From positions 1 to 29,508 of the forward strand of contig DEBE01000103.1 of the NCBI GenBank assembly GCA_002348425.1: a stretch of DNA of 29,508 nucleotides, read 5' to 3'. The DNA comes from Alphaproteobacteria bacterium UBA2964 (GTDB taxonomy: Bacteria > Pseudomonadota > Alphaproteobacteria > MPNO01 > UBA2964). Under the pieces are notes generated by a model, which worked only from the letters and a program-made list of their open reading frames with translations, did no database searches and was not told where the DNA came from. Shown here one piece after another: positions 24,005 to 29,508 of this stretch (positions within the stretch are counted from its first letter, which is position 1; each line of letters starts with the position of its first letter). The position numbers were made by a program, and so were the translations under genes.

Positions 24005-24775
24005 ATGAAGAAAATAAACCTCGATAATTGGTCAATTGTACCTAAGGAAGTGAAATTTACAGCAAATGATGGAAAGTTGACTGGGTACCTTTTTATGCCA
24101 CCCGGCAAGGGCCCCTTCCCTTGCGTAATAGACAATCACGGAAGTGCAACACCACCGGGAACAACTGATTTATCCCACCCTCAGACAGCTGCTTTATTCT
24201 TGAGTTGGGGCATTGCGTACATGTTTCCTCATCGTGCTGGGTATGGGAACTCCCCTGGTGTACCCCTCAGTGAGGAGGTTATCAGCGAGCGGGGTACAAA
24301 AGCGCATGATGAACAAATGTCCAAACGTCTAGAAAAAGAAAATCTGGATGTTATTGCCGCACTCGAATTTGTCTGTAAATCAAAACTAATTGACAACAGT
24401 CGTATCGCCGCAATGGGCAGTTCATTGGGTGGCATTCACACACTCTTGGCTCTTGCAGCGGACCAGAGGTGGAGATGTGGAATAGACTTTTCGGGCGGAG
24501 CTAGCCAATGGGCTAAACACCCCAAAATAAAACAAATGTTGCTTGATGCCGCACAAAAAATCCTCACGCCCTTATGCCTCATCCAACCGGAAAACGACTT
24601 TAACATCGCTCCCACAAGAGAAATCAGTGCAATTCTCCGCGATCGTAGACACCCTCACGAGGCACGGATTTTTTCTCCTTGGGGCGTGGATGGACCTGAA
24701 GCCCATAGATTTTGTGCGGCCGGTCAACAAATTTGGGGACCCTTTGTTAAACAATTTTTAGAAAAATTCTTATAA
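24005..24775 (+). CDS. Dienelactone-hydrolase-like alpha/beta hydrolase
   Basis: The protein has 256 residues with the triad S140 (GSSLGGIH), D198 (PENDFN) and H234 (EAHRFCA). The N-terminal strand segment VKFTANDGKLTGYLFMPPGK and GPFPCVIDNHGS are typical of prolyl-oligopeptidase-like and dienelactone hydrolase-like esterases. The nucleophile is Ser, whereas true dienelactone hydrolases use Cys. Its substrate is probably a lactone or ester. The very strong Shine-Dalgarno GGAGGAGGT lies 12 nt before the ATG. The next gene starts 3 bp after its stop, so the two form one operon. Confidence 0.85.
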   Translation: MKKINLDNWSIVPKEVKFTANDGKLTGYLFMPPGKGPFPCVIDNHGSATPPGTTDLSHPQTAALFLSWGIAYMFPHRAGYGNSPGVPLSEEVISERGTKAHDEQMSKRLEKENLDVIAALEFVCKSKLIDNSRIAAMGSSLGGIHTLLALAADQRWRCGIDFSGGASQWAKHPKIKQMLLDAAQKILTPLCLIQPENDFNIAPTREISAILRDRRHPHEARIFSPWGVDGPEAHRFCAAGQQIWGPFVKQFLEKFL

Positions 24776-24778
24776 ACC

Positions 24779-25678
24779 ATGTTAGAAACTCCTTTATATT
24801 CATTACCACCAGATCCCAACACAAAGCACCCCTCTTTCGTAGTACCTGTTAATGCCTGCGACACACATTTTCATATATTCGGGCCGCCCGATAAGTTTCC
24901 CTTTTCTCCCTCACGACGCTACACCCCACCGGGAGCACCGTTAGAACACTACCAGAATGTGCAACGCATAACAGGTCTCACACGCGGTATTGCAGTGCAA
25001 CCCACTACACACGGTCTAGATAACTCTGCGATACTTGATGCTGTGGCAAGGTCGGGGGGTAATATGCGAGCTATAGTAAGATTTGATTTTAAAACGTCTG
25101 ATAAAGAACTAGAATCTTTAGGAGATGCCGGAGCGTGTGGGGCAAGATTTTCTTTAATGTCAGACCGTCCTGGAAATTTAGAGATGATCAAACATGCCAT
25201 ACCACGGCTTGAAAAACTCGGCTGGTCTTTAGTACTCCATGTTGAACCGGAACACTTCGTTGCCAACGAGGACTTTATTAGAAAGATACCCATTCCTACT
25301 GTAATAGACCATATGGCTAGGTGCAGTCCTATGGACGGATTAAATCAGCCTGCTTTCAAACTTTTGCTGAACTTGCTCAAAGACGACCGTTTCTGGGTAA
25401 AGATTTGTAGTGTGGATAAAATTAGTACAATTAAAGAAAAAAATATAAAAAACAATTTACCTTTCATTGATGTTATTCCTTTTGGGCAAGCTGTAATTGC
25501 AGCAGCACCTGACAGGATCATTTGGGGAACTGATTGGCCCCATGGGAACACTTTTAAACCAGGACACATACCTAATGATGGCGATTTGCTCAATTTATTA
25601 AAAAAAATGGCGGGTACAGAAAGAATACTTCAAAAAATTTTAGTCAATAACCCCGATAGGTTATATTTTAGAAATTAA
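24779..25678 (+). CDS. Amidohydrolase, 2-pyrone-4,6-dicarboxylate lactonase (LigI)-like
   Basis: This 299-residue metal-dependent hydrolase of the amidohydrolase-2 (PF04909/COG3618) type carries the HxH motif H30-F-H32 in ACDTHFHIFGP. GPPDKFPFSPSRRYTPPGAP follows, as in LigI-type lactonases. LVLHVEP and TVIDHMAR give later His residues, and IIWGTDWPHGN gives the C-terminal Asp. LigI hydrolyses the 2-pyrone made in protocatechuate/syringate catabolism, but many relatives act on other lactones or amides. The gene lacks an obvious ribosome-binding site and starts 3 bp after the upstream hydrolase, which suggests translational coupling. Confidence 0.88.
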   Translation: MLETPLYSLPPDPNTKHPSFVVPVNACDTHFHIFGPPDKFPFSPSRRYTPPGAPLEHYQNVQRITGLTRGIAVQPTTHGLDNSAILDAVARSGGNMRAIVRFDFKTSDKELESLGDAGACGARFSLMSDRPGNLEMIKHAIPRLEKLGWSLVLHVEPEHFVANEDFIRKIPIPTVIDHMARCSPMDGLNQPAFKLLLNLLKDDRFWVKICSVDKISTIKEKNIKNNLPFIDVIPFGQAVIAAAPDRIIWGTDWPHGNTFKPGHIPNDGDLLNLLKKMAGTERILQKILVNNPDRLYFRN

Positions 25679-25750
25679 ATAATGAAGGGTGCCGCTTAAA
25701 GGATTATTTTGCTATTATATTTTTATTGCAACTTAAGACTAACGGCTAAT

Positions 25751-25765
25751 TTAAAGACTAGGTAA
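25751..25765 (+). promoter_or_regulatory. Candidate CtrA site upstream of the EipA gene
   Basis: TTAA-AGACTAG-GTAA matches 7 of 8 bases of the CtrA consensus TTAA-N7-TTAA and lies about 75-87 bp before the eipA ATG. TTAAAGAC also occurs directly repeated at 25751-25758 and 25770-25777. In Brucella abortus, eipA is known to be activated by CtrA. The match is visual and AT-rich sequence makes chance hits likely. Confidence 0.35.
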
Positions 25766-25837
25766 ATTCTTAAAGACGATGCGTAGTCATTATGGATACC
25801 ATCATGACGGTATTACTGAGAATTTCCGGAGTACCAG

Positions 25838-26416
25838 ATGCTTATACGACCCAAAATTTTATTACAGGCGTTAACCGGAGCATTAATATTCGGTTGGCTA
25901 TTTACAGCAACATTTTCAAACGCCCAGGCAAATGATAAATATAGCCAAGATGAAATTCTAAATAAAGCTTCAGATTTTTTTGGTGGTGCCAGCGCAGGGA
26001 TTGCGAAAGGAATTGAAAAAATATTCTCAGATCTGGGAAAGCCTAACGGCATAATCGAAGGCGAAGAATTCGGGGGTGCTTTTTTTGTTGGCCTACGTTA
26101 TGGGAAGGGCATACTCAAACGAAAAAAATCAAAAAACTATCCTGTTTATTGGCAAGGTCCATCCGTAGGTTTTGATTTTGGTGGCAACGCCTCAAAGGTT
26201 TTTACGCTGGTATATCACCTGAGAAATCCCGGAGATATTTATCGACGTTTTCCCGGAATTGATGGAAGCTTTTATTATGTTGCGGGGATAGGGCTTAATT
26301 ATCAACAAGCTGGCAATATTATGTTGGCACCTATTAGAACGGGGGTCGGTGTTAGAGCAGGAGCTAACTTCGGATATCTACACTATAGCCCAGAGCACAG
26401 TTGGCTGCCCTTTTAG
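25838..26416 (+). CDS. eipA: DUF1134 / EipA-family periplasmic envelope protein
   Basis: The protein has 192 residues with a Sec signal peptide cleaved after AQA at residue 31. The mature domain carries the DUF1134 features IIEGEEFGGAFFVGLRYGKG, YWQGPSVGFDFGGNASKVFT and YVAGIGLNYQQAGNIML. Near the end comes APIRTGVGVRAGANFGYLHY, just before the C-terminus. EipA of Brucella is a periplasmic protein needed for envelope-stress resistance; related proteins occur widely in Alphaproteobacteria. The start at 25838 has CCGGAG 7 nt upstream. This is the one non-catabolic, taxonomically informative gene of the window. It faces the double-SDR gene tail to tail with an 8-bp gap. Confidence 0.87.
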   Translation: MLIRPKILLQALTGALIFGWLFTATFSNAQANDKYSQDEILNKASDFFGGASAGIAKGIEKIFSDLGKPNGIIEGEEFGGAFFVGLRYGKGILKRKKSKNYPVYWQGPSVGFDFGGNASKVFTLVYHLRNPGDIYRRFPGIDGSFYYVAGIGLNYQQAGNIMLAPIRTGVGVRAGANFGYLHYSPEHSWLPF

Positions 26417-26424
26417 TCAATTAT

Positions 26425-28104
26425 CTAGCAACAATTAGACGTTAGTCCGCCATCTACAATAATCTCGCTTCCGGTTACATAGCGGGATTGGTCACTAGCC
26501 AAATATGAAACGGCCTGTGCTACGTCTATTGCCTCTCCCATACAACCTAATGGAACAGATTTTGCTCGGCGTTCAAAAACCTTTTTCATTGTTTCCGGAT
26601 TTTCTGACCTTTCTCCCTGCCGCACTTCAGTCATTGGTGTGTGAATTTTTCCAGGGATTACACAATTAGAACGTATTCCTCTCCTGGCAAACTCTAGTGC
26701 CAACCCACGAGAAAACCTAATTAATCCGCCTTTTCCCGTCTGGTAAGAATTCATTGGATGTTCTGGTACACTGATACCTGAAGTAGACGCAGTATGAATG
26801 ATAGACCCGCCACCTTGTCGTTCCATAATTGGAATGACTGCTCTACTCGCCAAGAATGAGGGTTTTACATTGAATAATACATTGTTGCACCACGTATCAA
26901 CATCCATATTTAAAGGACCTTCCTGTCCGGCTGAGCCACCAACGTTGTTATGCAATATATCAATTTGACCGAAAGCTTCTTGGCATTTTGCAATCATTGC
27001 CTCAACTTGTTTTGGTGATGTAGCGTCTGCTTTAAAAATTTCACAGCTTCCACCTTCAGAGATAATGAGCGCCTTTGTCTCCTCCACTGCCTGATGGTTC
27101 TGGTCTACAGCAAAAATTTTCGCTCCTTCTCTAGCCATTAACAATGCGGATGCCTTTCCATTACCCATTCCTGGACCAAGGGAACCGGCACCGACAACCA
27201 CCGCTATTTTACCATCTAGGCGGCCTCCTCTATGTGGTTTTGCCCTAACTTCGGGACTTGGCACCTTAATTACGGCTCCTTTTCTTGGCCTTCGCCAATC
27301 GAGGGGGCGTCCTGCTGTAATACCACCATCAACGACTAACTCAGTCGCCGTTATATATTTTGCTTCCTCTGACGCAAGAAAAACGGCAGCCCAAGCTGTA
27401 TCCCAAGCATCACCCATATACCCAACAGGGATCATGCGGTTCCGTTCATCCAATGCGGCTGCCCGAGATTCGGGAGTTTCATACATTTCATTAATTCTAT
27501 CTATAACAAGGGGCGTTGCCATCAAACCGGGTAAAATACAGTTTGATCGCACCCCATGTCTGGCCCATTGTGAAGCTACAGATCTTGACAACTGTATTAG
27601 AGCAGCCTTTCCTGCTTGATAGGCTACAATGCTCCTCTCCAAATTTTTAATACCGGCAATGGAGGAAACGTTAACCACTGCGCCACCGCCTCCTTTTGCA
27701 ATTATCGGTAAGACATGTTTATTGGTAATAAAAGCTGAATCGATATTGACGGCCATATTCTTTTTCCAGGTATCAATCGTCATTTCAACCGGATCACCTA
27801 ATGCCGCCACACCTACATTATTATGCAAAACATCAATGCGACCAAAGCGGCTAATACATTTTTCTACTATGTTGAAGACAGATGCGCTATCTGTGACGTC
27901 AGCAATGCCACATTCAATTTCGCCTCCTTCTTTTTCGATTATACTGGCGGTATCCTCTACTGCTTTGGAATTTATATCTACGGCAAAAACCTTTGCACCT
28001 TCCCTTGCATACAAAACTGCCGCCGCTTTCCCATTGCCCCACCCGTTTCCACGAGAACCTGCACCAAAGATTATAGCAATCTTATCCTTGAGACGTTTAG
28101 CCAT
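26425..28104 (-). CDS. Tandem double short-chain dehydrogenase/reductase (SDR) fusion
   Basis: The 559 residues contain two complete SDR domains in one chain. Domain 1 (about residues 5-262) has GAGSRGNGWGNG (14-25) for NAD(P), HNNVG (94-98), S148, Y162 and K166. Domain 2 (about 296-553) has GAGSLGPGMGNG (305-316), HNNVG (385-389), S440, Y454 and K458. Both end with a DGG motif as in FabG-like SDRs. A Pro/Arg-rich linker (about 268-294) joins them. The two halves are clearly similar, which points to tandem duplication and fusion. Each should be a Rossmann-fold oxidoreductase of a hydroxyl or keto group; substrates are unknown. The ATG at 28104 has AGGA 8 nt upstream. It diverges from the cytochrome gene across 190 bp. 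Confidence 0.93.
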   Translation of the reverse strand: MAKRLKDKIAIIFGAGSRGNGWGNGKAAAVLYAREGAKVFAVDINSKAVEDTASIIEKEGGEIECGIADVTDSASVFNIVEKCISRFGRIDVLHNNVGVAALGDPVEMTIDTWKKNMAVNIDSAFITNKHVLPIIAKGGGGAVVNVSSIAGIKNLERSIVAYQAGKAALIQLSRSVASQWARHGVRSNCILPGLMATPLVIDRINEMYETPESRAAALDERNRMIPVGYMGDAWDTAWAAVFLASEEAKYITATELVVDGGITAGRPLDWRRPRKGAVIKVPSPEVRAKPHRGGRLDGKIAVVVGAGSLGPGMGNGKASALLMAREGAKIFAVDQNHQAVEETKALIISEGGSCEIFKADATSPKQVEAMIAKCQEAFGQIDILHNNVGGSAGQEGPLNMDVDTWCNNVLFNVKPSFLASRAVIPIMERQGGGSIIHTASTSGISVPEHPMNSYQTGKGGLIRFSRGLALEFARRGIRSNCVIPGKIHTPMTEVRQGERSENPETMKKVFERRAKSVPLGCMGEAIDVAQAVSYLASDQSRYVTGSEIIVDGGLTSNCC

Positions 28105-28294
28105 CCTTCATTCCTGTTAATAATTATTGTTGAGGAAGAATAGAACGCAGCCAATGACGAGAACAATAGCGTGCTAAAATAAATAAGGTCCTTGGATTTG
28201 GTTGATTGGAGGGAACAAAAATATTGAACTTCTATGAATCATCACCAAATTAAGAAAAGATCCTTTACTTTATAAATCTTGATGCGTTGTAGCC
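28105..28294. other. Divergent intergenic region, SDR fusion / cytochrome c
   Basis: This 190-bp AT-rich gap separates the divergent SDR-fusion and cytochrome genes and must carry both promoters. No confident promoter or operator can be picked by eye, and I see no small gene in it. Confidence 0.3.
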
Positions 28295-28717
28295 TTGAAA
28301 AACTTTGTATTAATATTGATGATATGTGGGAGCATATTTGGTTGTGCTGAAAGTGTATTTTCTAAAAATATTTTCGAACAGGGAAAAAAGGTCTTTAATA
28401 AATGTCGTTCATGCCATTCTCTGACCTCGGGTGTTAGTAAAATTGGTCCTAGTTTACATGGTATATTCGAAAGAAGAGCCGGGACTTGGCGAAAGAAAAA
28501 CGGAAAACTTTATAGGTATTCAACGGTTCTAAAGAATGCTGGGCAAGCGCCGGCTGATAAAAGGGTTCCTCCTTTAATTTGGAATAAAGATACTCTCAAT
28601 AAATTTCTTGAGGCACCGAGAAAATATCTTCCGGGGAATAAAATGAGTTTTACCGGTTTGAAAAAACCAAAAGACAGAGAAACCCTGATTTTGTTTTTAA
28701 AAAAGGCGACAAAATAA
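28295..28717 (+). CDS. Class I c-type cytochrome, secreted or lipid-anchored
   Basis: The protein has 140 residues with one heme c site, CRSCH, in KVFNKCRSCHSLTSGVSKIG. A later GPSLHGIFERRAGT and LPGNKMSFTGLKKPKDRETL contain the likely axial Met (KMSF). This pattern is that of mitochondrial/cytochrome c2-like electron carriers (about 100-120 residues plus leader). The hydrophobic leader (residues 1-23) contains IFGCAES, which may be a lipobox, otherwise a Sec signal. The only in-frame start giving a full leader is TTG at 28295, because the frame is closed by TGA at 28280-28282; an ATG at 28319 would leave a truncated leader. It could serve as an electron acceptor for a periplasmic dehydrogenase. 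Confidence 0.88.
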   Translation: MKNFVLILMICGSIFGCAESVFSKNIFEQGKKVFNKCRSCHSLTSGVSKIGPSLHGIFERRAGTWRKKNGKLYRYSTVLKNAGQAPADKRVPPLIWNKDTLNKFLEAPRKYLPGNKMSFTGLKKPKDRETLILFLKKATK

Positions 28718-28719
28718 AC

Positions 28720-29508
28720 CTAAGTTTTACAGTGTTTTTTTTCTAGTCGACGGCGGACTAATTGATTGGAAACAACCAAGGCCAATGCAAAAAGAGCCAA
28801 TAAATATATCCACTCTTTAGCAGGGCGGTCACGTTGCTCAACGTCCAAATCAATCACATAGTCCTCGTAAGGTCTCATGCCCAATTTTGCAGCAGGACTA
28901 TTGAAGGCTATATTAACTATAGGGTAACGCCCATTTTTTATCTTTCCAAGTTCTAGACCATAAGACTTTAGGTTAGAATTTCCGGAAGATTTTAATAGAA
29001 ATAATTTAAATCGATCCCCATAATCGGTCTCCCGAACAACATGTACTCGGAACGTTAACCCAACGTCCACCGAGAACTCTCCCTTAACCGTTCTATTTAA
29101 ATCCACAGATTTAAAGGAGGGGTAAACCCTATCTAGAAGAAGGTCGGGCCTAAAAAGCCCTACTATTGCAATGATGAGAAAAATAGATTCAAACCATTTA
29201 AGACGGATAAGCATCCATTGTTGAGTTAAAGAACTAAAAGACAAAATAGCAAGTAATGAGACACAAAATATCATTAAGCCATGCCAAATACTGGTTACGC
29301 CAATAAGAAGTAACTCAGTATTAAAAATAAATACAAATGGTAAGATTGCTGTCCTAATATCATAGAAAAATGATTGCACCCCTGTTTTTAAGGGATCAGC
29401 TTTTGAAATCGCTGATGCCGCAAAGGCAGCTAAACATACCGGAGGCGTTGAATCCGCAAGAAGACCAAAATAGAAAACGAACAAATGGACTGCAATCAAA
29501 GGCAACAC
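28720..29508 (-). CDS. Fused TRAP transporter permease with C-terminal DUF3394, C-terminal part, cut by window edge
   Basis: The visible 262 residues are the C-terminal end of a TRAP 4TM/12TM fusion permease. FGLLADSTPPVCLAAFAASA and ISKADPLKTGVQSFFYDIRT are the usual end of the DctM part; then come several further hydrophobic helices, a soluble stretch (about residues 125-225) and a last transmembrane helix with the basic tail LVRRRLEKKHCKT. This arrangement is the DUF3394 extension found on many alphaproteobacterial fused TRAP permeases. The true start is outside the window; the GTG at its edge is not a start. It converges on the cytochrome gene, with stops 2 bp apart. Its substrate-binding protein should lie further right. 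Confidence 0.88.
   Translation of the reverse strand: MLPLIAVHLFVFYFGLLADSTPPVCLAAFAASAISKADPLKTGVQSFFYDIRTAILPFVFIFNTELLLIGVTSIWHGLMIFCVSLLAILSFSSLTQQWMLIRLKWFESIFLIIAIVGLFRPDLLLDRVYPSFKSVDLNRTVKGEFSVDVGLTFRVHVVRETDYGDRFKLFLLKSSGNSNLKSYGLELGKIKNGRYPIVNIAFNSPAAKLGMRPYEDYVIDLDVEQRDRPAKEWIYLLALFALALVVSNQLVRRRLEKKHCKT

Noticed and set aside
27629..28120. 163-codon open frame opposite the SDR fusion
   Set aside because: It is antisense to the strongly conserved first SDR domain; low-complexity composition and no ribosome-binding site.
1..29508. CRISPR arrays, tRNA or rRNA genes, insertion sequences, prophage
   Set aside because: No regularly spaced repeats, cloverleaf-like sequences, transposase motifs or terminal inverted repeats were seen on either strand.

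Overview
The window looks like part of a chromosome of a free-living, probably marine, alphaproteobacterium. The evidence is a DUF1134/EipA-type envelope protein (typical of Alphaproteobacteria), one three-gene and one fused DUF3394-type TRAP transporter, a moderate-to-low G+C content judged by eye, and a dense set of single-gene catabolic enzymes from families commonly expanded in oceanic alphaproteobacteria. This placement is an inference; there is no rRNA, tRNA or ribosomal-protein marker here. I see no IS element, phage gene, CRISPR array or RNA gene. Genes switch strand often, and no gap between genes exceeds about 210 bp.

Layout. 1-5245: an edge-truncated class III CoA-transferase (-), a RidA-family protein (+), an FAH-family hydrolase/isomerase (-), a stand-alone molybdopterin oxidoreductase (+) and an arylmalonate-decarboxylase/maleate-isomerase-type enzyme (-). 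5399-9649: an acyl-CoA synthetase (+) with an apparent ATT start, facing a leftward operon of an ornithine-cyclodeaminase/mu-crystallin enzyme, an aldo/keto reductase and a cysteine-dioxygenase-like cupin. 9723-15210 (+): a TauD-type dioxygenase, a stand-alone CoxL-like molybdenum hydroxylase, an alpha/beta hydrolase and a luciferase-like flavin oxidoreductase. 15230-17991 (-): a Rieske oxygenase alpha subunit translationally coupled to a glutamine-synthetase-like ligase. 18123-21024 (+): a complete TRAP transporter (DctQ, DctM, DctP) ending in a strong hairpin. 21110-25678: a GMC oxidoreductase (+), an arylsulfotransferase-type beta-propeller (-), and a dienelactone-hydrolase-like esterase followed by an LigI-type amidohydrolase (+). 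25838-29508: EipA (+), a double-SDR fusion (-), a c-type cytochrome (+) and the C-terminal end of a fused TRAP permease (-, cut by the window edge).

How they may work together. The window reads as an accessory catabolic island for organic acids, amines and possibly aromatic or N-heterocyclic compounds. Uptake would be by TRAP transport; activation by CoA ligation, CoA transfer or gamma-glutamylation; oxidation by Rieske, TauD, flavin, molybdenum or GMC enzymes; and hydrolysis by alpha/beta, FAH and amidohydrolase enzymes. The most coherent candidate system is 15230-21024. A Rieske oxygenase and a GS-like ligase overlap by 1 nt and diverge from a TRAP operon, which recalls the gamma-glutamylation-then-oxygenation logic of aniline degradation. 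No transcription factor is encoded anywhere in the window.
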